Positions 10,325 through 23,868 of a stretch of DNA of 64,000 bases are shown here, one piece after another. Below the pieces are notes generated by a model. The model saw only the letters and a list, made by a program, of their open reading frames with translations. It ran no database searches and was not told the origin of the DNA. The stretch is from assembly GCF_008831285.2 (NCBI RefSeq), contig NC_045150.1, positions 15,247,362 to 15,311,361 on the forward strand. Reading direction: 5' to 3'. The DNA is from Nymphaea colorata. Its lineage: Eukaryota > Streptophyta > Magnoliopsida > Nymphaeales > Nymphaeaceae. The position numbers and the translations under genes are program-made. How positions within the stretch are numbered: the first letter of the stretch is position 1; the number at the start of each line of letters is the position of its first letter.

Positions 10325-13300
10325 CCTATGTCATATGAGTGTGGGTACGGTATGGGTACAGGTACAGCGGCATGGGTTCAGACATGAAAATTTTGAAAAT
10401 TGTGGGTACATGGGTATGGCAAATTTTATTCTCAAAAATGATAAAAAGAAAAAAAACCATTAACAGTTCACTCTTATAATCTCATAAGAAAGTCTCAAAC
10501 AAAACATTGTTTATCATAAGAGCACTATTGTTATCATCATTCTAGTCAATGTCCAACTCATTCTCCTCTTCTTCTGCATTAGAAGATGTTGATGGAATAG
10601 AAGGTTCTTTGAATATTGAATTAACGACTTCAAGTTCAATGCCTTCTTCTAAGTTAAAGTCCTCAACATTCACGTCTCAATTTTTAGTTTCTCTTTTCCT
10701 ACAAGACAAAAAAAAATTGTAATTATTATGATATTATCAGACAATAAGAAGCGAAATATCTAAATCAACAAATCATATACTTATTTACCAATATTTTTCT
10801 TTGTTTCGTGCTAGAAGCCAAAGTTTAGAATTCTCATAAACCAGATCTTCTGCACGTTTGCTTGTGAGATTATTTCATTTTATATTGTGGATTTGTGAAT
10901 ATGTACTATAATTTCTTTCAAAGCATGAAGATGTAGCAGGTTGAATTAGCAATTTGAAAGCAAGGCATTGAAGAGTATGATAAGCATGTCCATGTTTAAT
11001 CCACCAAGATATACGTGGATAATCATCTTTATTTACAGTTGCACATAGGTCTTCTGGAATTCCTACAGAAAACTTTGCAAACTCATTATGAGCTTGGCGA
11101 TTTTGATGTAGATCCATAAAAATCCTCTTATGACATGCCAATCTGTTCTTGATCATTTTGGATCCTTATGTGGTGGGGTTCTTCCAATACCTTGTGCAAG
11201 CCACTTTTACCCTATATCTTGCAATCAATATTTTATGCACATGATAAAAAAATATTGAATCTTCAAGTGCAATATTTTTTTCTCATGCTTAAAAATGACC
11301 TCTTGAATTTTTTCAATCATAGTGTCCCACATCTCATAAATACAATGAAATGTTGAAATATCACAATCAAAAACTCTCAACATCTCCCAAATAGGCTCGG
11401 TAAATGCAAGAAAATAAAAGATTCTATCCCACCACTTGTCATCAATAATCAGTCTTTTGATTATTTGAGTTTTGTCATCATCATCAGTGCGATAGAAATT
11501 CCAATCATCATCAGTCACCTTATTTATCAATCTGCTTTTAACCCTTTTTATCCTTTTGACCATAACAATTGAAGATGCAAAATGTGTCTTTGCAATTCTT
11601 AACAATTTTAGATCAAAATGCTTGTTATAAATGAAAAGTGCATGTTGATGATTTACTATGAAATTTACCTCATGTCATTTTCAAGTCTTCAATCCATGAA
11701 TATAATTCATAAGCATGAGGATCTTGCTCTTTACTTGGTGGATTGCATATACTCTTTAGAGTCAAATTTAAACGATGGACTGCACAATGAGTCCAAAAGA
11801 TATGATGGTAATCATGTTCTATGGCAATACCAGCTACTCTGCATACAGATGCATTGTTTGTAATTATTTGAACGACCTTGTCTTTCCCCACTTCTTCATT
11901 TATTTCCATGAACAGTCCTTGCAAATACTCAGCACTTTTGTATTCGCCAGATGCATCTATCGCTTTCAAGAAAATTGGTCCATTCGTTGAAATTGCAATA
12001 AAAATAATAAGAGGGAACCTTTGCAAATCTGTCCAGCCATCAGAAAAAATAGAAACTCCATGTTGCTCTTAAGTTAACTTTTGATACTCTAACAATTTGT
12101 TCACTCGAGTCTTTTGTTGTTCTAGTAGTACAGTGCGAAACCTCTCAGAACTAGGGGAAACATACCCAAACAAGTTTTCAATTTGTAATATATGTAACTA
12201 AATCTCTCTAATGTGGACTTCTAGCTACATTAAATGGTATGCAATTAGCATAGAAAAATGTCACCATTTTTAGATCTAATTTCTTGTTGTCCTTGTAAAC
12301 TAAATGATTCCTTAATTGATTTCTGAGTAGCATCAACAACTTTTTTTGAAGCAATGTCAATAAAACCAGATGATGCCATGCTTTTTTTTTTCTCAAAAAA
12401 TTGTTGTTCTTACTTCAACTGATCCAAATTCTCATTTGTGATTTATTTACATACTCAAATTCCTTGTGCTTTGATTTTTAACAAATGCACTTTCACTCTT
12501 ATATATGATCCATTGAACTCTTTCCCACAAAAGAACAAATAAAAACAACATTTCCACCACCTTCAGGGACTTTCCCCTTTTTTTCTACGTGTGACCATAA
12601 TGGTTGGTCTTCATGTGCAGTAGATGTAGCTGATCCATAATTTGAACTTGTAGTAGGTTGAGAGACTCCTTTTCCTTTGTTTGTCATACTACATTAAAAA
12701 TAATAAAAAGATGCAAAAAACATATAATGTATAAACAATTGAAAGAACAAAACAATACACAACAGTTCAATACTAAGAATATGTCAATAAGTTACCAAAC
12801 ATGCACAAAAATGGAATCGGAACTCTAAATATCACTTGCATTTTTAAACTAAAAAATTTTTGCTGCACTAGTAGTTCATAATCGATATGTTTTTAGAATG
12901 GTAAATTACAGTGATAATGCCCTATCATTATCGTGGTTCTCTTTTCAGTTGTGTGTATCAGGTGTCAAGGGAATTAAAATGTCTTAATTGTATCGGCATT
13001 TTGGATTCTTAAGTATGACCTGTTTAAACCTTCTTATCATGCATCACTGTGAATCTTGCTAATAACAAACTAGTAACTCAGCAATATTGGTTAGGAATGT
13101 AGAACCTACCAATGGATGATAACTAGAGAAAGCAAAATGCCCAAAACTTTAATCAACAGAAAATGCGTATACGGTTATCAGTTCTGCTTCAGCATACACA
13201 AAACTATTGAAGTTTCAATCTCTAGTGAAACACTCTCTTGTTCAAGCTTCTTCATGTGAAATATGCCTTAAACCAAACAGAAATTGTTAATAGTTGTTAA

Positions 13301-14150
13301 TAAAATATGGAGGTCTTAAACAAGTCATACTAACAACCTTTTCTCGTTTCTTTTCCCATCGCATACTCATGACCTTGACAGCGTAAAGTCTGAGATATAT
13401 TTTCCTGATAAAGGATGAATTTCATTTACAAAATCTAGATTGTTGGGATTAATTTTTCCAATCGAAACCACTTGTTCACTGTAATTTCCATAACTGTTCA
13501 GCACAAGGAAAGCTTGTGGTGCATTTTATGCATGCCAAACAGAAGCAGCAGAATATCTGACTTCAGATATTATGATACTTTAGGGTTTTTTTCACACACA
13601 AATTCTAGAAGACAATAGTGGTTCATTGGACTGACTAGTACTTCTACAGTTGCTTTTGTAGACACATATCAATCTTCACTGTAAAATCCTTTTAGGTATC
13701 GAACAAAATATGAAACAAAAACATTCCCAAATCATCCCCAAATCAAGAAAATGGAAAGATCGGTGGTTTTACCATTCAATCTTCAAACAAAAAGATACCC
13801 AAATAAAAAAAAATCCAAATCAAGAAAATGAAACCCTAAGTTGTAATATTGAAAAAAAAAATACTTTCCTGGATACCACCGGACACCATTGGACGTCGTT
13901 GTGGGTCACTGAATGTCATCGTCACTGCAAGTCATCCTTGCAGTAGAGCTCTGTTGCAAAAAATGCAGGTGAGCTGAGCTCTGTTGCAGAGCTCAACTTC
14001 AATTCGTGTATAAAAACATACAAAATTTTTTATTCAAATTGGTTCTGACCGAGACCCGATCCAACCCACACCAAAAGCTTCTATCGTACCGGCTTCCATG
14101 TACCGAAACGGGTACATGGGGCAAATCCACGTACCCATGTCATGTAGCTC
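10325..14150 (-). mobile_element. hAT transposon, about 3.8 kb, decayed
   Basis: A minus-strand hAT transposase is flanked by inverted GTGGGTACGG-type sequences. The left end has GTGTGGGTACGGTATGGGTA at about 10337. The right end, in reverse complement, has CATGGGTACGTGG and CATGTACCCGTTTCGG between about 14085 and 14145. The exact termini are blurred: the flanks TGTCATAT and TGTCATGT could be an 8-bp target duplication with one mismatch. Between transposase and right end lie about 1.4 kb of non-coding DNA. Confidence 0.6.
10530..12687 (-). pseudogene. hAT transposase (BED finger, DUF659, dimerisation domain)
   Basis: Reading leftward, the order is as follows. A BED-finger-like N-terminus (LWSHVEKKGKVPEGGGNVVF) begins at the ATG at 12687. 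Then comes FIDIASKKVVDATQKSIKE, then a DUF659-type region (RFPLIIFIAISTNGPIFLKA, HCAVHRLNLTLK) at about 11670-12120. The hAT C-terminal dimerisation region follows at 10875-11600 (WWIKHGHAYHTLQCLAFKLL, PATSSCFERNYSTYSQIH). Last, apparently after an intron, is an acidic tail (FNLEEGIEL, SNAEEEENELD) near 10535-10680. The second cysteine of the BED finger is replaced, and stops and frameshifts separate the blocks, so it is inactive. Family assignment is secure. Confidence 0.8.
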
Positions 14151-15489
14151 ATAACATTAAATTTTCAATACAGTAAGAGTTCAAATTGCTTCCTAAGAAC
14201 ATTGGAGATCTGTAGGACATTATGTTCTTCACTATGATTAACTAAACAACATGAAGAAAAAACAAAAAGAGGGAATGAAGGGAAGTAGACTTTTTCATCT
14301 CTTAAGTCAGGTTATCATCTAAACTCCCTATTTTGATAAACATTTACTTGTTTATGGACTTGCAAGAAAGCTACCTCATATGCTGGCAGTTAATTTCCTT
14401 ATATTCTTATGGAAACTTGGTAGTGAATAAAAAAGGCTTCTAGAGGACTGTTTATAGCAATATTGGCATCACCACCCTCTTTTGCCATGGAACACTTTAG
14501 GTAGCTATCATGTGTTATTAGTGTCATATTTTGAAAGTAATTCTGTTGTCTTACATTGATCAAACTCATACCTATTGGTGCTTAAGGGTTTGCTCTTCTA
14601 TCTTTTGTTGCAGGTTCCTTACTCTCTTTCTCAAACCCAAGAAGGATCCCAAGTACTGTACCTGCTGAACTTCTACCACCATTCTATTGGCTATAGAGCC
14701 ATCGTTTTGAGCATTATTAATGTCTTTAAGTGGTTGAACATCTTCAAGAGAAATTGTAATCAGAGCCATCATCTACCACCTTGTCTACTGAATACGATTC
14801 TACCACCATTATATTGGCCACAGACCCATCATCTTGAGCATTTAAAATTGTAACCAACTAATTTTATGTTGGGTTATTCTTTTAATGCCTGCTATGACAT
14901 ATGTAATCTACGAAATTTAGGTGATCTCTACAAATTTTCTTAGAGCAAAATTTTCATGCTGCCTTCACTTCTTCTTCTTACAAATTGAATTAGTAAATTT
15001 GTAACAAAATCATCAATTTCGAGACAAAAAAAGGTAAGCTACTAGTGATGAAGGTTCAAAAATGTTGTTCAGGAAATTGTTGTGTACTTTATGCTTTGTT
15101 GTTCTCTTCTGCTATTGAGGTAATATAAAAAAACATGTATGTTTGCTTTTCATATGCTTATTTTAAGGATACCAACTTTGATTCTTTTTTATTTGTATAG
15201 CTTTAGGATTGTTTGGATTCAAAAGGCATCTTATAAAATTTGAATTGTGTCAGCACTATATGTAAGAACTTCAATGTATGGAACAAGGATAAGCATCAGA
15301 GTTGGTGTAGCCAGCTACAAATATTGATGTGGCATTATTTTCATTATATGTATGCAGGATTTAAATCCTTTATAAAATTTTACTATTAAATCAGGGTTTC
15401 GTAAGTCATGATGGATATAGTGGTGATGAACTTCAACTAATAGGTAATATTCTAACTCATACTCGTGGCAATCTACCAACCAATTGGTC
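14151..15489. other. intergenic DNA, unrecognised
   Basis: A 50-bp unit is loosely duplicated (TTCTACCACCATTCTATTGG at about 14670; TTCTACCACCATTATATTGG at about 14800). A 66-codon minus frame at 14572-14772 has no recognised motif. Confidence 0.3.
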
Positions 15490-15766
15490 ACTGGTATAAG
15501 TTTTTATACTAGCGACCTTACCTGTGGAGATAGCTGTAGCGGTGACATGCACCAAGTAGGAAGGCTTAAAATGGGAAACTTATTGGTGGAAGTCGTCATC
15601 GATACAGACTACAGCGGTGATAATCCTCACTGATATAGCCTCTTTGTGAAGCCAAATGCACTGCTACTCAGACACGATCTATAGCGGTGACGGTACTGGC
15701 ATTACTTTTCATACCAGTGCTAATACTAGTGAAAAAAATTACTATTATGGACTTTTTTTTGTAGTG
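15490..15766. mobile_element. CACTA (En/Spm) 3' terminus
   Basis: It ends TTTTTTTTGTAGTG, the inverted form of the CACTACAAAAA terminus of plant CACTA elements. The preceding 250 bp repeat words such as TAGCGGTGAC and ATACCAGTGC, as expected of subterminal repeats. No matching CACTACA start was found upstream in this window, so the left part is lost or diverged. Confidence 0.55.
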
Positions 15767-15913
15767 CCGCTTCCAACCATGATACAACTCCTATTCAACA
15801 TCTTCCAATAACCTCTTAAATGTTTCAAATTCTATATTGGGCAAAGTTTTAGATTCATGCTTTCCAACTAACTCAACACATGAAGTCTGTGTTCTGAATA
15901 CGTCATACATTTG

Positions 15914-16430
15914 CATCAAATATAATATTCACTTGTCAACGAAGATGAAGCTTCTTCATGATAGTACCATAGCACATCTTATATATATATATAAATATAT
16001 ATATCATCATCATCATCTAGTGGCTCATCAAATACAATATTCACTTGTCATTGAAGATGAAGCTTTTTCACTGTAACAACCCGATCCACTCTTGGGCTCG
16101 GGCCCTTGGTTCAACGGATCTCAATCCGCCCCCTAGCAGTTTTGACTCCAACCCTAAAAAGACTAGGAACTAGGACAACCATTTATAGTAATGACCTTCT
16201 TTATAAACCCTTGAAGATTCCTCACAATCTTCAATACCGGACTAAACATTTGGGGCGTTGCAATCCCCCCTTAAGGCACATGTGTCTGCTCGTGTGGGAC
16301 CCTAGGTCTGAGTGTTGAACTGTTATGGTAATTACCCTCTTTATAAACCCTTGAAGATTCCTCACAATCTTTAATACGATACTAAACATTTGGACTGTTA
16401 CATTCATGATAGTACCATCGCATGTAGTAT
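15914..16430. repeat. local duplication split by a solo LTR
   Basis: Copy A (15914-15985) reads through TCAAATATAATATTCACTTG, then GAAGATGAAGCTTCTTCATG, then ATAGTACCATAGCACATC. Copy B starts at 16027 with TCAAATACAATATTCACTTG and GAAGATGAAGCTTTTTCAC, is interrupted at 16072-16402, and resumes at 16403 with TTCATGATAGTACCATCGCA. Copy A is therefore a near-perfect uninterrupted version of the site. Confidence 0.75.
16072..16402. mobile_element. solo LTR or small LTR element (331 bp)
   Basis: It has TGTAACAACCCG at one end and GGACTGTTACA at the other, a TGTAACA/TGTTACA terminal inverted repeat with TG...CA ends. Flanks are TTCAC and TTCAT, a 5-bp target duplication with one mismatch. Internally, a segment of about 65 bp (CTTTATAAACCCTTGAAGAT) is repeated at about 16196 and 16338. 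No coding sequence is present. The ends resemble gypsy-type LTRs. Confidence 0.65.
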
Positions 16431-19400
16431 GAGCAAATTCTATTGCATATTAAATTATTGAAGACAGTGTCAAAAGTCCAATACAACCAATTGTTGCACT
16501 TCACATATGGACATGATCTTTCCATTAGTTGTTATATTGTTCGCTACGACAATGAATTCTCTTGGTCCAGTAACATATTCACCACTTGACCTGTTGCAAA
16601 AAAAAGTAACTATTACTAATTGATACTAGTCATTTTTACATGTTATTATGTAAAAAAATAATACATTAACTTGTTCATCCAGCTTTTGTCTGCCATGGAA
16701 TCCAATACTATTGTTTCAACATATCTTTGATTTGCTGTTGTAAAGACAATTAGTTAACACACACTACTCTCTATTAAATAGACATTATCTACTACAACAG
16801 TACTACTTAGTCAAATGATCATCAACCACTACATCCATTGGTCTAATATAGTTCGGAAAAACAAATGAAGAAAACAACATAAAAAAAGTCAAGAGAATAT
16901 TAGGAGGATGGAAGTTCAATTCTTAATATAAAATATGTTTCTCAGTATTTGAAACCTAAGCATAAAATTTTCAAAATTTCCTCTTAAGCATATTACAAGA
17001 AGCAAGTTATATTTCTAGAAGTAAAAAGAAAAATAGATACTCTGAATAAACTACTTTATGTAAACAAATTGAGAAATAGATACTCTGAATGTGCAACTGC
17101 TATGTAATTATAGAAGACAAAGTAATGAAAGAGCTTATATAATTCATAAATCTTTAATCCATATACGAATCTAACTATTGGACACTTCCAAATACATCAG
17201 TAAGTATAATTTTTTTAATGAATAAATTACACAAACAAATTGGTTCAATCCTTATTGGATCAAGGTATACTACCACAAAAAAGTAGACCTTGCCCTCTTT
17301 AGTACATGGCTTCATATTGTACAAACATTGGATTTGAGCTAAGCATCCTACTCTTATTTAGATCTCAGTATGTTACGTTAAGTAAGTTGGTGGTTGCCCA
17401 TAAGGGCATGATCTGCTCAACTTGAGAAACTGATGCAATATTTTGTAGAAACTAAATTGCCTATACAAGTAAATGAAAGCAAAAATAAATGAGAAATCAT
17501 GTTAAGTTAATAATTAAGCCCCATTAAGTGGTTTGGCTGGGTTCTTAATCATCTTTGGTATTATTAGATTAGAATTGGCAGAATCAGCTTGAATCAGTTA
17601 ATTCAGTTAATTGTAGTCATTGACTTAAAAATACACCAAGATCTTGATGTAAAAGGCCCAAGGAAAAACTTGCGATGATATACCATGTTTCTTTCTATCT
17701 TTATTGTAAGATGATTCGTCGTGAATACTGCTACTGAACAAAATGCATCTTATAGCTCCATCAAACGTCAATTATATGAAGTTTACTCACTCTCTCTCTC
17801 TACACTAAATAAGTGAACAAAGAAGGGGAAGTGAAGAAATGATCTTTCACTTGCAGAACAGCAAGCAATGGCTACACCTTACAAGTACATGCACACATGC
17901 AAAAAAGCAACATGATCAACTGGCTCAAATATTTGAGAATCAAGAGAGGAAGAAGTAGAAGCAGTAAAAGTTTTACCAAGAAATGATATTGACTCTAGTG
18001 TGAATCATTAGACCAAACTTGAAAATATCAGTTAATGAAACCAATCAACACATCATTACAGATAGTTCTGTCAGTCTTTTATCACTTTTACTGATTTTAA
18101 ATAAAAAGCAAAGTCACATGTCAAAACAATCAACTAGACCAGCAAGGGCATGCCTAATGAATGAATATCAAAAAGTGCTGTCTGTGTCATTCTAACTTTG
18201 AACAGAACATGGAGACTTATATCCTCAATGTCTAATACAAAGGCATTTTCAATTTGATATATTCTTAGTTTCAGAGAAGAAGGCAATGAAATATTTCTTA
18301 GTTGGCTTCACTATTTACAGATGTGCTTGGACCATGCCTAAGCAAAATAGTATTTGCACCAAGTTGGCAGGAGATGTTCATGACAAGAACAAACCACATG
18401 CCACCTAGAACCAGCCTCTCTTAGAAACTTAAGAATGAGAGGTGTGAGAACATCAACATCTTCTCATGTGGCGAGGTGGATACAAGGATTAAAAGGAAAC
18501 AAAGATACATGCATAATGAACTGCTATATCAATATGATAAGATCACAAAGTCAACTAGGAATATGGTCTATGTCAATAGATCGATTGGCTACTGACCAAG
18601 AACTTGGCTAGTTGGCTTGCTACCACTGCCACAGCTTGAACTATAACAAACAGCCTTGAGCATCAATGCTTAAAGCAGGAAGTAGCATTGAAGCCTAACC
18701 AGTAAGGGTGCAGTGCCAAACCACTATCGCTAGTGTACAAAAGAAGCACTTGATCAAAGTCACAATGCACAAAGGATTTGTTCTTGAGAATGGAATCAAT
18801 ATAAAAGTTCCAAGGCCAGCCTTATACGAGATAGTGGCAAAGTTTCTCCAGTTGCTAATATATTTGCTTCATATAATTAGGAGAATGTTGCTCTAGGGAA
18901 TAAAACAATTAAATTCTAGTTGAAAGAGCAAGAATTGCATGTCACAAAGACCAAAAAGAAATTCAAATTGAAAGAGTAGGAATTGGACATAAATAGGGAT
19001 AAAAGGCACTAGATTGGATGCAAATCAATGCTTGCACTACATCCAAAACAAACAAAAAAAGTACCATACAAAGTAGGCAACATTTTGGTGATCACCATGT
19101 ATATCATTATGGTACTTAAAACATGCCGATGTGAATTTCTCTTATATGAGATAGTCAATGACACGTGGAACATTCTCAATTAAATAATATTTATGTAACA
19201 TAATTACACCATTTGATTGATTCACCTTATTTGTTTCTTTGTTTAATTTCATGATGAAGAATATCCATCAATAACTTAGATCAGCTAAATTTGAGTCTAA
19301 GGCATGTGGGCTTCTACGAGAACAAAGCGAGCAGTTAATCCTTCATTAATGAAGATCACTGCCATTACTTTGAAAGACCTCAACCATCTCTCAAGCAAGT

Positions 19401-20640
19401 CCAAGGCTGCTAATTTAATTATTTTCTAAGTGGCAACTCATAACTCAGTTATATGACATAGTAAAAACTGAACTTAACGTCTCAATTAGATTAATCCAAG
19501 TTTTAGGAATGGGAGTCCAACAACCCATTTAGTCTTCGCTGGCTCCTGAATTTCATGGCTTCTATAATTAATGCAGATGTTTCTGTTTTTCTTTCTAAAT
19601 TTAGCTGAATCAATACTAATATATATTGGAGCCAATACTGAAGCAATATGGTGAGCGATTTAATATTGCTCTATTATCAATAAAGAAGAGCGACGATTCA
19701 GTGAATATGCATGTAAGTCAGCTTAATTTGACCCATTTTGGATGAGCTGGATTCAGCTTAATCTCTATATTATAAGAAAGTTCATTGGATTCACTGGTCA
19801 CTGTAAAAGAATATGTGTGGAGAGAGCAAATTAATAGATCAACTTTTTGATCAACTTATAAAATAATATTCTGCATTTTCAGAGGAAATACATATAAACT
19901 TTTGATTAAAGTTATGCAAACATAAAGAAATCATTCTTTTATTTGTACATATATGAAGGTCTAGTCAAGAGATCTGGTACATGTGGATCTTGTTTGAGAG
20001 GACTGAACATGACATGAAGATGAGGCTGGAATTGGAATTGGCACAGCCAAATATGTACAAGAACCACAAATTTTATCTGATCTATTCACTTTTTGAGAAT
20101 TGTTTTTTTTTTCTCTCTCTACACATAGATACACACTTAATCCATCTTTCCCTTGAATATTTGATGTTGATGATCCAATCCATAAGTGTGTGTGTTACTA
20201 TGCACCAAATATTTGCTATTTTGAAGAATTATAAGGTAAATTGATGATTCATTAGCTTACTGGAAACATATTTTATGTTTTCAAAATTCTGATTGAGAAT
20301 AAAGTGAACTTCAAAGTTGAAGGTCCTACTTGCTGAGAGGATGTTTTGTGGTTACCTCACCATATCTGGTGGACCAAAAGGTTTTGACACAAACATGAAT
20401 CTCTAAACTTATGGGGATATGGGTATGACTTTAGAATTAAGTGGATGTGCAAACGAGGCTGTTATGTGTGATATGGAGGCCAACTAAGCAAATTTGGGGC
20501 ACATTGGTTGAAGAGTATAATCAGATTTTTAAAAAGGCCATGAAACAATGCTGAAAAAAATTCAAAAGAAAAAGCAATAGAAGGGAACAAAAACCCAAAA
20601 TCAAAAATGCATTACTATTTAAAAAATTGTGAAGAGAATT
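16431..20640. other. 4.2 kb of AT-rich DNA without recognisable genes
   Basis: Only short frames occur, none with a recognised motif. Compared with other parts of the window there are few visible element termini, so this may be very old, decayed repeat DNA or unique intergenic sequence. Confidence 0.35.
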
Positions 20641-20669
20641 CATCAAACACCATCAAATCTAAATAGAAT

Positions 20670-20731
20670 TGACAAAGACGAATAAAATTTAAACATTAAG
20701 TGACAAAGACGAATAAAATTTAAACATTCAT
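20670..20731. repeat. 31-bp perfect tandem duplication
   Basis: TGACAAAGACGAATAAAATT followed by TAAACATT occurs twice in a row (20670 and 20701) with no visible change across the shared part, so it is recent. Confidence 0.75.
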
Positions 20732-23459
20732 AATCATTGTTTTGGAAACAACGACACTAGAGACAAATAAAACAAACTAGCAAATGATGAAGTTTCTATA
20801 TTCCAAAAACCTAAAAACACCATGAATGAACAAGAACATGCAAACTCAAACTACCACCGAAAAAGAATCTCACAAAAGAGTGCATCCATTTTATAGGGAG
20901 GGCAAAACTGCACCATATTCCCCGTTTCCAAAAGCAAATGACGATGAGAGACAAAGAGAAGAAAATGGGGGCATCTCTAGCGTGATTTTTGCACCACTGA
21001 TGTGTTCTCTATCGCAGTATTAGTGCCACACAATGTGCCACTAATTGGACGACTTTCTATGTTGATAAAATATTGCAAATTGTTTTTGATGTAGGAAAAG
21101 CGCCATAAAAGGATCCTTCAGTGGTGCCACGTTTAGCACTAAAAATGGCAGTACTGGCGCTAGCCTATTGAATGCCATGAATGAAGTGATCTCTTCACGA
21201 AAATGGAAGAATGTTAGGTTACTAATGAAGAACATTTTGCATAATTTAAAGTATCTCTAATATATGGAAAAATGAATAAACCACCAGAGGTGGTGATAGA
21301 AAGAAAAAGACAAATATATCTAACATACCCAAATCATGGAGTAATCTATACTAATGAAATCTCAAATCATTGACTTTTGGTTTCTTACATATGAGTGCCC
21401 CTTCATTTTAAACTTAAAGTGCTCCTTAGCCAGAATATAGAATGGGTCCATTTTGACTCATCTCCTATATCACCTATACATAAACAACGTTTCAATCTTC
21501 ATAAGCATGGCTGCATCAAGATATCTTCAGCCACATATCCATGAGATGAAACAAGGAAACTCGGTTACAGACCTCACTTGATTGCATCAATGAAATGCTG
21601 GCATGGAACTTTTAACCTACTTCAACTTGAAGGTCTTAATTCTGATCCAGTAAAGACATAAATGAAGATTTTACGGGAATATAATTTATAACCCGACTAG
21701 CATGTCAAAAGTATGACGGTGGCCTCAGGGAAGAACAGGTGAACACGTCACAAGGACAAAACTATTTGTGCTCATTTAGCATCTACCAATGTGTAATTCT
21801 CGATGGAAAACTAGCTTACAAGTGTTCTTCACACTCTCAGGCAACAATCCAACAACAACCAGCTTTTGATCAGTTTTGGAAGTGGAAGCACCCAATGCAC
21901 CAGCTCCTACAACTACATACCATGCCAAATCTGCTAAAAAATTTGGAAGTAAAGTTCTACAACATAATTTTCTTGATATAGGATCCAAGAACTACTAAAA
22001 CTGGATAAAGCCACCCGAATATAAACTTCAAGGGTCCAATAAAAAGGATGAAAAAATGGTAACAGATACAATGACAAAGTACACAAAGAAGCATCAATGT
22101 ATACTCCATATAACAAAAGACTGCACACTCTTTCCCAAGTGACTGAGACTCTACTACATAACTGCAAAAAAGATATTCAGAAACCAATGAAGGACACCTT
22201 ATATCATTACTTACTCACCCCATAAAATTCAAATGTCCACATGCAATGATCCCTAAATCCACCTATCCTAGCAAAACCTTATAAAAATAGTATCAAAAAC
22301 ACACGGTGTCATCTCCAAATTGGCCTATCTCAAGAATACCTTTTATTTACAAATTAAGAGTTACAACTACACATAAAACAAGAGTTTTGTTGCAAAACTA
22401 AGATTGAAAACACACACAAGACCCTTAACTCTTTTCAGAGATACTAAGCCCAACTACATGAGTTTTCTGTCAAGCCTTCTAGGTGAACAAGATCAACAGT
22501 TAGAAATAGTGGTTCAAACAGAGCACACGAAATAGTGGTTCAAATGGAGCACACCCACTTTTCTAGCTAGTACTCCAAAAATCACAGCGGAAGGCTCAAA
22601 CTAAAAACACTAAATTCTCAGCTTAGTTAAGGCTGGATGTCTTGTTTTACTGGAAACTAAAAGAAATTAAAAGTGGGCAGCTAAAACTGAACTATCATTT
22701 AAGATAGATTTCTTTTCAAATTTCTAATGCCAAAAAGTATGACATAAGTCAAAAGTGGGCAGCTAAAAATGTCCGTTTCCAGAAATTGAGTCTCAGATCA
22801 CACCAATGTCAAGTCATCAACTGCCACTGCCGGCCTTTCTTTTTTCCCACATAAAAGATTTTCAAACTAATTTAACATAATTGAAAAATTAAAACACTTT
22901 TTTCTTTTGTAAATTCTTTCCCAGTTCAATGTGGGCTTGGTGATGAACTACGTGGTGTTGTGTAACTTTGTGGTCTCGGAACAGATGTTCCTATACCACT
23001 TGTTTTCAAGTACAGTTAGGAAATATAGCATCCATGATCATATCTAATGTTTGATTTTTATAAGATGCAAAAATAAGATCTATAATCATATTACGTACTT
23101 TAAAAGAAAAACATATTGCTTTTAAAATGACTCATGTGTTCCACGAATATTGACTGAATCAATGTGTCTAATTTCTTATAGGTGTTGTCTGGCTTGATTA
23201 CCGTGTGGCCAACGCCATGATAATGACAACAATGAATATGGCCGCCGGCAGTCACTTTCCTGATTTCCTTCAACCAACTCGTCCAATATTTTGTTTGGTT
23301 TCAGCACTAAGGGCAGTCAGATGGCTTCATTGCTGACATCGCCGCCATATATCCCAAAGACAACTTAATTGTCACTGTAGATACATATACTTGTACATAT
23401 ATCTACATATACTTGTGTAGAAGCTTATGACCAACTGCCTTTTGAAGCTCATAAATTTC
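20732..23459. other. intergenic DNA, unrecognised
   Basis: No family was recognised. At 20990-21180 GTGCCAC/AGTGCCAC-type words recur and look like subterminal repeats of a DNA transposon, but no terminus was found. A 26-bp unit is duplicated at 22505 and 22531 (AATAGTGGTTCAAA). A block at about 23181-23330 is GC-richer and open in one frame, unidentified. Confidence 0.3.
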
Positions 23460-23467
23460 CCTTTGTT

Positions 23468-23868
23468 CACTGGCGGAACCACCTTATGGCACTTCTAGAC
23501 AATTGCTCATGCCAACCTACAAAATTTACTTTATTTGCACCCTAAAGCTTTATTATTTATTTACTTATTTTTTACATGTTAGTATCCCTTGAAGTTTAAA
23601 ACTTAAAAAAAAATACTGTCCTTACCCCTTGTCCTGTTAAAAAAAGGGGGGCATGGAAGCTAAGATGTCATTGACATGCAAGTTGAAGCAGACGTGGGTG
23701 GCACTTAGAGACATCAAAAGCAAGCTTTGTATCTTAAAAAAAAAAAATAAGTGTTGAATGAAAATTTAGGCTCACTTTTTTATGGTATTATGAAATACTC
23801 ATCATATTCACCCAAAATCTAATAGAACCATTTGGGTTAAAAATTTTAAATCTGTGATTCTACCGCTG
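23468..23868. mobile_element. hAT-type MITE, 401 bp
   Basis: The left end CACTGGCGGAACCACC and right end GTGATTCTACCGCTG form imperfect TIRs. The flanks CCTTTGTT and CCTTTATC agree at six of eight positions, consistent with an old 8-bp hAT target duplication. The body is AT-rich and non-coding. Confidence 0.6.
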
